Below, one piece after another: positions 22,872 through 31,282 of a DNA stretch of 34,304 nt. Source of the stretch: Gordoniibacillus chartarius (GTDB lineage Bacteria > Bacillota > Bacilli > Paenibacillales > NBRC-103111); assembly GCF_042432825.1 (NCBI RefSeq), contig NZ_JBHLWN010000044.1, forward strand, positions 1-34,304, read 5' to 3'. Position 1 is the first letter of the stretch; each line of letters starts with the position of its first letter. The notes under the pieces are model-generated. The model saw nothing but the letters and a program-made list of their open reading frames with translations. It was not told the origin of the DNA and made no database searches. The position numbers and the translations under genes are program-made.

Positions 22872-24592
22872 GGCGATACCTCCTCCTCGTCCATCAACAT
22901 AACGATGTTATTCCGGTACAGCTCCGCAATCCGGCCTGGCTTGACGGGAATGGAGATGCCCATTCTGCGCCCCCGCTTCTCGCACCAAGCATTCAAAACA
23001 TCTTCGTTCGTCGTGTGTTCCCCACCAGCCCGCAGCTCTTCCGTTCGCGCCGACATCGTGAACAAGAACACCCACGCCGCTTGCTTCCACTCGTGGATGT
23101 TGAACCGTTTCCGCTGACCTTCGTAGATGACGTAATCGATGCCAAGTGTTCCATCATGCTCGGACAGGGTAAGCGCAACGCGCGGCACACCCAAATCCGA
23201 TACGGCGGACAAACACGTAACCCGCACGGTTTGCTCCCCGATGACGGCGGCCGCATCGAACCCAAGCTCCCGCTCGGGTCCGGCCCGCAGCTCCACCCCT
23301 CCGGTGTGGCCCCCGATTTCGATACGGATGCGCAAATCCTCAGCTTCAAATACGCCGTGAATCGGATCCAATACCGGGTGCCAGTCCCCGTAGTCCAGCG
23401 CCATGTTGATCCCGAATACGATCTCGCTCCGATCTTGTACGCCCGTAAACACAGCCGACGAGAAGTCTTTGCCGTCCTTCAGGACACGAAGCTGCACGTA
23501 AGCCGCCTTGCCGCCGTTATCGACGTAACCGATCAAATTCCGGCGCTGGTTCCACATCATGTCTTTGGAGAACGAGCCTAAACAATACGCTTGCTGTATA
23601 TATGTGGTCGCATAGCTCTGGTAGCCCGTCTCCTCTTCCAAGAAGATCGGCTGCCGGAAATAACGCTCCTCCTCCAGGTGAAAATATCGGGCCAGCTCCT
23701 GCGGACAACGAGGCAATGGTAAACCTGCATCTTCCTCTGCCGCATTCCGAAGCAGTCTCGATTCGAAGCTGCCCGGTCTCAGCATCGCCGAATAAGAGCG
23801 GCTGTGCGGCCCTGCCCACTGTTTCGTGCGCGGATGATAGTGCTCCGCCGTCATTTTCCATGCCCAATGCAGCAGCCGTTCCGACAAATCGATAGAGACC
23901 GGATCGTTCGTCTCCGTATGCACATGGTGGAGCTCCTCAATCGTAATCGGCGTATAACAGGGGCTGTTAAATTCCACGAAGGTACCCAGCCGCATCGTAT
24001 AATCAAGAAGCCGCCGCAGCCGATTCCGGCCATACTCCACAAACTCCTCCGCTCCGATCACCTCGCCGCCGACGAGCGTGACGAAAGCTCCCATCGCCGC
24101 AATATTCGTATAGCCGGGACCGACATCCCGTTTCTTGATCGCCCGGCATGCCGCCTCAACCGCCTCCGTCAACCGCTGCCTAAGCTCTTCATGCAGATGG
24201 TCATGATGCCGCTTGAGCACAAGCACCAGCTTCTTTCCGATAAAATCGGCATAGTTCCAGTCCGGCGAATCCATCTCATCCAGCGGCTCCTCATAGAAGT
24301 AAGGCCACACGCCGTAAGTCGGGCTATCTGAACGAAGATCCTGCAGCCCGGCGATAACCGGCAGCATCTGCAGCGCACGATCCGCATATGCCGGAAGCCC
24401 GCTGTCGAGCAGATCAAGCGCGTAGGCGGCCGACGGAAACAGCCCGTGTACGACCGGATGCGTCTCTTTCTTTAATGCGGTATGGTACGTGCTCGTCATC
24501 GGCCCAAACTGCAGCTTGACTTCCGAATCGTAGGATTCTTCCCGCGCCGCCAGACTCGCCAATAAATCTTGATTTCTGCCGCTACCTGCCAT
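22868..24592 (-). CDS. unassigned (alpha/alpha)-toroid, polysaccharide-lyase-like protein
   Basis: A 574-aa protein without signal peptide. The N-terminal two thirds (about 40-300) is helical with toroid-like repeats: HPVVHGLFPSAAYALDLLDSG, DWNYADFIGKKLVL, GYTNIAAMGAFVTLVGG and TFVEFNSPCYTPITIEELHHV. The C-terminal part (about 330-540) is rich in beta strands (CLGSFSKDMMWNQRRNLIGYVDNGG). This layout is that of heparinase II/III-like and related lyases, and the EFNSPxY motif (207-213) could carry catalytic Asn/Tyr. I cannot assign a known family. GH105 coupled directly downstream implies it makes or handles uronate-containing oligosaccharides in the cytoplasm. AAGGAGG precedes the ATG at 24592. 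Confidence 0.6.
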   Translation of the reverse strand: MAGSGRNQDLLASLAAREESYDSEVKLQFGPMTSTYHTALKKETHPVVHGLFPSAAYALDLLDSGLPAYADRALQMLPVIAGLQDLRSDSPTYGVWPYFYEEPLDEMDSPDWNYADFIGKKLVLVLKRHHDHLHEELRQRLTEAVEAACRAIKKRDVGPGYTNIAAMGAFVTLVGGEVIGAEEFVEYGRNRLRRLLDYTMRLGTFVEFNSPCYTPITIEELHHVHTETNDPVSIDLSERLLHWAWKMTAEHYHPRTKQWAGPHSRSYSAMLRPGSFESRLLRNAAEEDAGLPLPRCPQELARYFHLEEERYFRQPIFLEEETGYQSYATTYIQQAYCLGSFSKDMMWNQRRNLIGYVDNGGKAAYVQLRVLKDGKDFSSAVFTGVQDRSEIVFGINMALDYGDWHPVLDPIHGVFEAEDLRIRIEIGGHTGGVELRAGPERELGFDAAAVIGEQTVRVTCLSAVSDLGVPRVALTLSEHDGTLGIDYVIYEGQRKRFNIHEWKQAAWVFLFTMSARTEELRAGGEHTTNEDVLNAWCEKRGRRMGISIPVKPGRIAELYRNNIVMLMDEEEVSP

Positions 24593-24606
24593 AAGTGAAC
24601 CTCCTT

Positions 24607-25482
24607 CTACCCCTTAACCGCGCCGATCGTCATTCCTTTGATGAAATAACGCTGCAGGAACGGATATAAGAAAATGATCGGCCCGATCGTAATGCACACC
24701 GTCGACAGCTGCACCCCGGAAGCCGCAACCGGAATGTTGACGTTCGTATTCAAATAGTCCAGATTTTGCGCATTCGACACGATTCTGCGGAGCATCATTT
24801 GCAGCGGATGATTTTGCGGATTATCGATAAACATCAGTGCATTAAACCAATCGTTCCAGTACGTAAGCGCGTAAAACAGCGTGATCGTCGCAATCACCGG
24901 CATCGAGATCGGCCACACAATCCGGAAGAAAATGTACAGCTCATGGGCTCCGTCCATCGTCGCCGCTTCATTCAGCTCGAACGGCAGCGTGCGGAAGTAC
25001 GACGTCATCATGAACGCATTGAAGGCGGAAAACAAATGCGGCAAAATGAGCGCCAAAAGCGAATCCCGTAAACCCAGCCAGTTGGAGATCAGCAAATAAT
25101 AACCGACAAGTCCGGGTGCAAACAGCATCGTGAAATAGATGTAGAACGACATCGCGTTGCGGTATTTCACCTTCTGATGCGCGGTCACATAAGCGAACAT
25201 GGCCGTCAACAGAACGGCGCCGGCGGTGCCTACAACCGTAACGAAGACAGACACGAAACCGCTCCTGTACACCTGGCTTCCCGCGAATAAGAACCGATAC
25301 GAATCCAGCGAAAATTCGGTCGGGAACATCTGGAACCCTTTCACAATCTGATGCTCCGCCGTAAACGAGCCGATATACACGAGCCAGAACGGAATTAAGC
25401 AAATCAAGGCAAAGAACCCGATAAACACATAGGCTGTTATGGACACGGCCCACTGGGATGCATCCCGCTGCTTCACTACCAT
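24607..25482 (-). CDS. ABC transporter permease, LplC/YtcP type
   Basis: Inner-membrane CUT1 permease of 291 aa with six hydrophobic segments and the EAA loop ELNEAATMDGAHELYIFFRIVWPISMP. LplC features include NQYFLFAGSQVY-like spacing, YWNDWFNALMFIDN and the C-terminal FLQRYFIKGMTIGAVKG. GAGAGGGG precedes the ATG. It lies 15 bases after the LplB-type permease gene and 14 before the lyase-like gene, so import and cytoplasmic degradation are one operon. An ATPase is not encoded here. Confidence 0.92.
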   Translation of the reverse strand: MVVKQRDASQWAVSITAYVFIGFFALICLIPFWLVYIGSFTAEHQIVKGFQMFPTEFSLDSYRFLFAGSQVYRSGFVSVFVTVVGTAGAVLLTAMFAYVTAHQKVKYRNAMSFYIYFTMLFAPGLVGYYLLISNWLGLRDSLLALILPHLFSAFNAFMMTSYFRTLPFELNEAATMDGAHELYIFFRIVWPISMPVIATITLFYALTYWNDWFNALMFIDNPQNHPLQMMLRRIVSNAQNLDYLNTNVNIPVAASGVQLSTVCITIGPIIFLYPFLQRYFIKGMTIGAVKG

Positions 25483-25497
25483 ACCGTAAGCCCCTCT

Positions 25498-26418
25498 CTA
25501 AAATAGCTTCGAATCATTGTCGATCTTGCGGACTACCCAGTTGAAGAACAGGATGGTGATAAAGCCCATAACCGACTGGAATAAGGCGACTGCCGCCGCA
25601 TTGCTGTAGCTGTTCATATTGGAGACGTCGCGCAAGGAGCGGTATGTGTACGTATCGATGACGTCCGTAGCCTTGAAGAGCAAAGAATTGTCTCCAATGA
25701 TGCCGTAAATCAAACCGAAATCCCCGTAAAAAATACGTCCCAGCGCGAGCAGCGTCAGTACGATGATCGTCGGCCGCAGCAGAGGCAGCGTAATATGCCA
25801 AATTTGCTGCCAGCGCTTGGCGCCGTCGATGCGCGCGCTCTCATAATACTCCTCGGAGAAGCCGGTTAACGTCGCCAAATAAATGATCGACCCCCAGCCC
25901 GCTCCCTTCCAAACGAAGATCAGCGTCAGCAGCCACGGCCATACCGACGGCGTCTGAAACCAATCGACCGGCTGCATGCCGAAGTCCCGAAGCAGCCGAT
26001 TCACCATGCCGTCTTGTCCGTTAAAGAAATTCATGACCATCAGGTTTACGACGATAATGGAGATGAAATGCGGCAGGATCACTAAAGATTGCGTCACTTT
26101 CTTAATAAAGGCTTGCTTGATTTCGTTGAGCAGAAGCGCAATAAGCAGCGAGCTGACGGTACCGGCTACAATGAACAAAAGATTCAAAAAGATCGTGTTG
26201 ACCGTCACCGCAAGCCAATCTTGCCCCGTAAAGAAAAACTTCAGATTGTCGAGTCCGACCCACCTGCTTCCCCACAGCCCCTTGGCCGGGATAAACTGCT
26301 TGAACGCCAGCAGATGCGCGGACATCGGCAAATAGGAAAATATAAATACGTACACGATAACGGGAAGCGCCATTGCATACAGCCACTTATTTTTCCTTAG
26401 CTCCAGAATGATCCCCAT
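25498..26418 (-). CDS. ABC transporter permease, LplB/YteP type
   Basis: Inner-membrane permease of 306 aa. The N-terminal RKNKWLYAMALPVIVYVFIFSYLPM and the segment HLLAFKQFIPAKGLWGSRWVGLDNLKFFF are typical of YteP/LplB, which import complex oligosaccharides such as unsaturated rhamnogalacturonan fragments. The EAA loop is YYESARIDGAKRWQQIWHITLPLLRP. I chose the ATG at 26418, which has AAAGGTGG upstream; the longer frame to 26454 lacks a site. It is first after the hairpin that separates it from the binding-protein gene. Confidence 0.92.
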   Translation of the reverse strand: MGIILELRKNKWLYAMALPVIVYVFIFSYLPMSAHLLAFKQFIPAKGLWGSRWVGLDNLKFFFTGQDWLAVTVNTIFLNLLFIVAGTVSSLLIALLLNEIKQAFIKKVTQSLVILPHFISIIVVNLMVMNFFNGQDGMVNRLLRDFGMQPVDWFQTPSVWPWLLTLIFVWKGAGWGSIIYLATLTGFSEEYYESARIDGAKRWQQIWHITLPLLRPTIIVLTLLALGRIFYGDFGLIYGIIGDNSLLFKATDVIDTYTYRSLRDVSNMNSYSNAAAVALFQSVMGFITILFFNWVVRKIDNDSKLF

Positions 26419-26602
26419 CGTTATGCCCACCTTTCCTTTCGTGTCTAGCTGCATCGTACGACGGAAGATGGCGTGCGTATAGTCTTGGATTTATCAATCA
26501 GTGTGAACGATAACAATACGCAGCAGTACGATTTCCAACAGTCGCGGGAGTACGAGGTTTACCAGTGCCAGAGCGATCTGTATATCTGCGCAATAAACAA
26601 TA

Positions 26603-26632
26603 AGCCCCCACCTTGACGACAAGATGAGGGCT
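26603..26632 (-). terminator. hairpin between the binding-protein and permease genes
   Basis: On the minus strand AGCCCTCATCTTG pairs with CAAGGTGGGGGCT (13 bp, two wobbles, TCGT loop), followed by TATTGTTT. As a leaky terminator it would give more binding protein than permease. Confidence 0.7.
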
Positions 26633-26667
26633 CATGCCGGGGCTGCGGGCCCCATGATTCGATTCGG

Positions 26668-28209
26668 TCACTTCTTTTTATTGGCCAGAAACTGATCCAG
26701 CTGCTTTTGGTACTCCGCCTGGATTTTCTTCATATTCTCGTACGCCTTATCCTTGAATTTCGCGAGCCCTTCGTTCGGCTCTTGAACCCCCATCAGAATC
26801 GGCTCGAACAGCTCTTTCCCCGCATTGCTCAATTGGGCGATTTCGTTGGATACCGGGCTCGGATCGAAGGTGAAACCGGACAAAATATCCGCCGTAAAGT
26901 TGCTCGGATCCCGCTGCCACTTGTTCAGCTTGATCACATCTTCCGCCATCGTCGCGTCGATCCGGTCCAGCTTGGAGTTCCAGCCCCATGCGAAAGGTAT
27001 GCCGGCATACGGACTTTCTTTGATCGGTTTATACAGGCCTTCCCCTGCGTCTTCCCAGTTCTTCCCCTTGATGCCGTAAGCCAGAAGATCGTAGTTGTCC
27101 TTCTGATTGAGCCAGTTCACGAATTGGATGGCCCGCTCTTTATTTTTGCTAACGACAGGTACGGCGATGAAATTGCCCGCCTTGAAAGTCGAGTACAGCT
27201 TCATATTGGGGTCATATAGGCTGAATGCCTCCGCGGAGGCGCCCGGCACGGACTTCTCCAGCGAGGTTCGGGTGCTGAGGGACACGCCGAAATCGTTGAA
27301 GGTCGATACCGCCGCCTTGCCTTTGGCGAATTCCGCATTTTTCAGCAAGAGCGCATCCTTCGCCATAATTCCGTCTTTGTACAGCTTGTGGTGCTGCTCG
27401 AAATTTTTCATGATCAACGGGTCCATGTTATCGAAGATATTGTACACCTTCCCGTCATTGCCTTTCGTATACAAACCGGGATAATTCATGACCGGAGCCA
27501 GATTCGCCTTCGGATCGAGCATGCCGGCCATCTTCATGCCGATATGTTCGGAGCCGTTAGGAATGAAAGGCGTGATGTCCGGCGCTTTCTCCTTCACGGT
27601 GTACATGAACTTGATCAAATCATCGTAGCTCTTGATCGGTGCGACGCCCAGCTTCTCCCGAATGTCCTTGCGAATGACGAACGTCCACGGACGGATGAAA
27701 TTCACTTCCAACGGTACAGCGTACAACTTGCCGTTTACCTTGTTCGCTTCTATAAGCTGGGGGGAACGGTTGCCCTTAATATCAGGCCCGTGCTTTTCAA
27801 TCAGCTCGTCGAGCGGCTCATAGAGACCCGCGGCGATATTTTGCACCGGATTGTTGTCCCAAATCAAATCGTAATCTTCCGCGGAGGTTAAAGCGACCTG
27901 GCGCTTTTGCATGACGTCGGCCCACGGAATAAACACGACGTTCAGCTTCACGTTGAGCGTGCCCGCCATCCGGCTTTCCAGCTCGCCCTTAACCTCGTTC
28001 CAGTTGGCCGGCGGGTCCCCCGGGAACAAAATTTTCAGTGTAACCGGATTCAGAGCTTTGGCCGCGGCATCCGTATTCGAGCTCGTGTTTGTACCCGAGT
28101 TCGTGTTTGAAGCCCCCGTTCCCTGATTCGAGCTGCACCCTGCCATAGCGCCCGCCAGCAGCAGGAATGCCGCCGCGAGCAGCGCCTTCTTCGTCATCGC
28201 TTTCTTCAT
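26668..28209 (-). CDS. extracellular solute-binding lipoprotein, LplA/YtcQ type
   Basis: Long-form CUT1 binding protein of 513 aa. The lipoprotein signal MKKAMTKKALLAAAFLLLAGAMAGCSS places the lipidated Cys at 25. The mature protein begins with a Ser/Thr/Asn-rich linker and continues with LKILFPGDPPANWNEVKGELE, DLIWDNNPVQNIAAGLYEPLDELIE and VNGKLYAVPLEVNFIRPWTFVIRKD, typical of the LplA group that feeds LplB/LplC permeases. GGAGGGG lies 7-8 bases before the ATG. It probably binds oligosaccharides released by the secreted hydrolase. The membrane AraC regulator encoded upstream is the likely activator. Confidence 0.93.
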   Translation of the reverse strand: MKKAMTKKALLAAAFLLLAGAMAGCSSNQGTGASNTNSGTNTSSNTDAAAKALNPVTLKILFPGDPPANWNEVKGELESRMAGTLNVKLNVVFIPWADVMQKRQVALTSAEDYDLIWDNNPVQNIAAGLYEPLDELIEKHGPDIKGNRSPQLIEANKVNGKLYAVPLEVNFIRPWTFVIRKDIREKLGVAPIKSYDDLIKFMYTVKEKAPDITPFIPNGSEHIGMKMAGMLDPKANLAPVMNYPGLYTKGNDGKVYNIFDNMDPLIMKNFEQHHKLYKDGIMAKDALLLKNAEFAKGKAAVSTFNDFGVSLSTRTSLEKSVPGASAEAFSLYDPNMKLYSTFKAGNFIAVPVVSKNKERAIQFVNWLNQKDNYDLLAYGIKGKNWEDAGEGLYKPIKESPYAGIPFAWGWNSKLDRIDATMAEDVIKLNKWQRDPSNFTADILSGFTFDPSPVSNEIAQLSNAGKELFEPILMGVQEPNEGLAKFKDKAYENMKKIQAEYQKQLDQFLANKKK

Positions 28210-28386
28210 GCTAACCCCTCCATATGAATTGTCACGCCGTCACAGCACCTTCCGGACAATTGCATTTCGGCGTGGTTGTATCATAAGCGGGCCTCCAAGG
28301 AGCCGTACAGTCCGGTTTCTATCACTTGGTACATAAAGTCACACACCGGCAGGGTCCAACATTCACTACAGCACCGAGTACGATTT

Positions 28387-30660
28387 TTACGGCTGCTTTG
28401 CCGAGTATTCCAGCCTGTATTGGCTGGGCGTCATACCGGTCGCCTTTTTGAACGTCGAGAAGAACGTGCTTTTCGTTTGGAATCCGGACTGCTCCGTAAT
28501 TTCCGCTACCGTCCAGTCGGTAGTCGTCAGCAGCCGTATGGCATGCTCGATCCGTTGGTTCGTAATGAAATCGGACAGCGAGCATTGAAAATGATCTTTA
28601 AATATTTGCCGGGCATAGTTCACCGATATCGATACATGCGCAGCGATATCGTCGACGGAGAGCATCGGATTGTGCAGATGGTTGCGCACGTAATCGATCA
28701 TCTCGGCTGCAACCTCTTCCTTTCGCCCCGAAGCATTTTTCTTACGCTGCCGTTCGATGATATGCAGAAGCTCCCTGTACATCCACGCCTTCACTTCCCC
28801 CAGCGTAGCGAACTGCTCCAGAAACGTATGAATGCTCTTCATCCCGTGAAACGTCGTCTGGCTCTTGAAATTTTTCATAATCGAATAGATGATGTGCGTC
28901 AGCTGCAGCTTGCACTCCTCGTAGCTGAGCTCCTGCATATGGAGCGTAAGCTGGTCGAAATATCCTTCCAGCGCCTTCTCGTTCTTGAGCTGCACGGAAT
29001 GAATGACCTGTTTCAGCAGCGCTTCATCCAGGTCGTTGTCCTTGCCCCGTTCGTACCGCTCCTGGTCCTCGGACGTATATACCTTGTCCTCAGCGTCGAT
29101 GAAGCTCAGCAGCGTTAATTCGTACAGCTGGTGGTAAATAACCGGTAAATTTTCTTCCAAATCGAGTACGGTGCTGACCGCGGCATGGACCTCCAGCTTG
29201 ATCCAGCGCCGAATTTGCGCCCGCGCGTCCTCCAGCGCCGCTACGGCTTGGTCTTGATCGTTTTCGGCAGCATGGGAGGAAAACAGCGCCACGACGTGGT
29301 CGGAGCCGAAATCGACTGTTTCCGCATGATATCCGCAATTTGCCAAAACTTCGGACATAATGTTGCCGATCGAGTATCGCAGCAGTTTGCGCGAGGCGAA
29401 GTCATACTGTTCCTCGAACCGTCCGTAGGACTCCAATCGAACGATCGCCATCCGAAAACAGCCCGTACGAAGAATCGGAGTTTGGCTTTGAATAAACTCC
29501 TTGATCGGCTTCGACGTCTTCGAATTTAGAATCCATTGACGCAAATAATCGTCCTTGACCAGCGCTTTGCTGCTCTTGATCGACAAATCCAATTGTTCAA
29601 GCTTCTCTACAAGCGAATGAAATCCGGTACGGATGACGGTCATTTCATTGCCGGCATTCGTAGACTGGAGCATCGGATGCTCGCTGCCCAGCTTGCTTTC
29701 GATTTGATGAGCCAAGTCGCTGAGCGGTTTCAAGCTGCGGTACGACTGCCAAAATAAAAAAAGCAGCAGCGTCAGCAGCAGAGCGACCGAAGAACCGATA
29801 ATTTCGAACCGGATGTTCGTTACCTTCGCCTGCCAGAGCGATATCGGCGACAGGTGGTAAATGCTCCACCCTTCGATCGGGAGCAGCTCCGTCTGAATCG
29901 ACCACGTTTCCTTGCCGGAAGTCCACTTCCACCCCTGACGCCCCCCGGCAGGCGCAAGCGTCGCCAGCTGAGCCGCTAATTCGGCGTCCGTATTGCCTAG
30001 TATGAATTCCTGATTTTTACCTTGAATATAGATTTTGTTCTGATCTTCCTCTGCAATTTGCAGCATGTGCTCATTGAGCAGCGGCTTGCTGAACAGAATC
30101 GCCACAAACCCCTGAAACTTCTGATTCGGCCCGGCGGCCGGCGCGACCAAAGCCAAGTGCGATTTACCGTTCACCTCGTGGTTCACATACTGCAAATAGG
30201 GCGTTTGTTGTCCCTTGATATAAGTCAGCATCGCCTGGTCGTAAAATTCCTGCGTCGAATAAATACTTGAATCCGAAGTGTATATTTGGTCAAGATCGAA
30301 ATTGATTAAGTAAATGGTTTCAATAAAAGGCTCGCTGCTCTTGAACTCCCTTACACTGATGGCGGCTTTGTTTAGCGCCAGCGGGGAATAATTCGCCTTC
30401 CCCATGTTCAGCCAGGTGGAAATGTTTTCTTCCGAATATACCCGAAGGACGAACTGGCGCAGCTTCTGCAGCGTAAATTCGGACGTCTGGATCACTTGCT
30501 TCATTTTCTCTTGATTCGCTTTATTCATTTCGTCCATTGCGGTTCGAACGAGCTGCTGGCTGAGAACAAGCGTGAACACCAGGGTTAACAAGCTGACGGC
30601 GATACAGGAGTACATAAAAATGTTCAGATAAATCTTCTTCGGCTTGATGCGGCTCCACAT
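28387..30660 (-). CDS. membrane-anchored AraC family regulator (YtdP/YesS-like)
   Basis: One-component transmembrane transcription factor of 757 aa. Helix 1 is at about 11-33 (YLNIFMYSCIAVSLLTLVFTLVL). An extracellular sensor of about 250 residues follows (Cache-like: YLINFDLDQIYTSDSSIYS, PNQKFQGFVAILF). Helix 2 is at about 288-308 (IIGSSVALLLTLLLFLFW), then a HAMP-like linker and a cytoplasmic region. The C-terminal AraC double helix-turn-helix covers about 650-752 (MLSVDDIAAHVSISVNYARQIFKDHFQCSLSDF, WTVAEITEQSGFQTKSTFFSTFKKATGMTPSQYR). Such proteins in Firmicutes activate the adjacent Lpl-type importer in response to an outside sugar. GAGGGG precedes the ATG. Confidence 0.9.
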   Translation of the reverse strand: MWSRIKPKKIYLNIFMYSCIAVSLLTLVFTLVLSQQLVRTAMDEMNKANQEKMKQVIQTSEFTLQKLRQFVLRVYSEENISTWLNMGKANYSPLALNKAAISVREFKSSEPFIETIYLINFDLDQIYTSDSSIYSTQEFYDQAMLTYIKGQQTPYLQYVNHEVNGKSHLALVAPAAGPNQKFQGFVAILFSKPLLNEHMLQIAEEDQNKIYIQGKNQEFILGNTDAELAAQLATLAPAGGRQGWKWTSGKETWSIQTELLPIEGWSIYHLSPISLWQAKVTNIRFEIIGSSVALLLTLLLFLFWQSYRSLKPLSDLAHQIESKLGSEHPMLQSTNAGNEMTVIRTGFHSLVEKLEQLDLSIKSSKALVKDDYLRQWILNSKTSKPIKEFIQSQTPILRTGCFRMAIVRLESYGRFEEQYDFASRKLLRYSIGNIMSEVLANCGYHAETVDFGSDHVVALFSSHAAENDQDQAVAALEDARAQIRRWIKLEVHAAVSTVLDLEENLPVIYHQLYELTLLSFIDAEDKVYTSEDQERYERGKDNDLDEALLKQVIHSVQLKNEKALEGYFDQLTLHMQELSYEECKLQLTHIIYSIMKNFKSQTTFHGMKSIHTFLEQFATLGEVKAWMYRELLHIIERQRKKNASGRKEEVAAEMIDYVRNHLHNPMLSVDDIAAHVSISVNYARQIFKDHFQCSLSDFITNQRIEHAIRLLTTTDWTVAEITEQSGFQTKSTFFSTFKKATGMTPSQYRLEYSAKQP

Positions 30661-30825
30661 ACGATCCCCTCTTTCTGGATGCTCTCACGAAGAACATTAG
30701 GACAGGACTCCGGCTTTTGTCCAGTATGGATCTTATCACAACGGTACGAAATTTAACTGCGCCCGCGCCCCGGCTATCGTCTATTCCATGATAGGACAGA
30801 AGGTTCTGCCCGGCAACTTACAATC

Positions 30826-30834
30826 TGGTATACT
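30826..30834 (+). promoter_or_regulatory. extended -10 promoter of the cupin gene
   Basis: TGGTATACT fits TGnTATAAT; the ATG follows 33 bases later with AGGAGG between. No strong -35 is seen. Confidence 0.45.
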
Positions 30835-30866
30835 TAGGATAGACAATGAGCTAGGAGGAATGACGA

Positions 30867-31181
30867 ATGTCCAAAATCGGATTATGGGAAAATGCGGAGC
30901 CCGGCGTGAAGCGCTGCATCCTGCACGCCGAAGGGAACCTGATGATGATGGAGGTACAGTTCGAAGCGGGAGCCGAAGGGTACGAGCACAGCCATCCGCA
31001 CGAGCAGATGAGCCGCTGCCTGTACGGTCGAATCGAGTTCCGGATCGACGGCAAGGCGACCGTTGTGGAGAAGGGCGGCGTCATTTACATCCCGCCGAAC
31101 GCCAAGCATGGCGTTACGGCGCTGGAGCCGTCCGCGCTCCTGGATATTTTCACTCCTGTAAGGGAAGACCTTTTGAAATAA
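30867..31181 (+). CDS. kdgF: KdgF-like cupin, unsaturated uronate converting enzyme
   Basis: Small cupin of 104 aa matching KdgF along its whole length. The metal site HSHPHEQ (His41, His43, Gln47) and His81 (PPNAKHGV) are present, and the C-terminal LLDIFTPVREDLL is the KdgF ending. KdgF linearises 4,5-unsaturated uronates, released by unsaturated uronyl hydrolases, to 4-deoxy-5-keto uronate in the cytoplasm. That is the step following the GH105 reaction encoded nearby, so the gene belongs functionally to the cluster although it is on the other strand with its own promoter. AGGAGG precedes the ATG by 8-9 bases. Confidence 0.85.
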   Translation: MSKIGLWENAEPGVKRCILHAEGNLMMMEVQFEAGAEGYEHSHPHEQMSRCLYGRIEFRIDGKATVVEKGGVIYIPPNAKHGVTALEPSALLDIFTPVREDLLK

Positions 31182-31245
31182 CCGAAGGCTCAGTCTCCCT
31201 GTGATCCCGGAAGAACGCTTCGCATGGTTCCTTGCAACACAATAA

Positions 31246-31282
31246 GGCAGTCCGGCTGCAGCCGGCTGCCTTTATTGTGTTT
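31246..31282. terminator. terminator between the convergent cupin and kinase genes
   Basis: GGCAGTCCGGC-TGCA-GCCGGCTGCC is followed by TTTATTGTGTTT; the outer ACACAATA/TATTGTGT extends the stem. It includes the kinase stop codon and may act on both strands. Confidence 0.65.

Noticed and set aside
20506..26561. Shared 13-mer AGTACGAGGTTTA at 20506 and 26549
   Set aside because: Several 13-base coincidences are expected in 34 kb, and the flanks do not align convincingly.
26450..26604. Plus-strand open frame of about 51 codons (…YEVYQCQSDLYICAINNK…)
   Set aside because: It reads somewhat protein-like but has no start codon or ribosome site and lies in a spacer that ends in a hairpin for the opposite strand.
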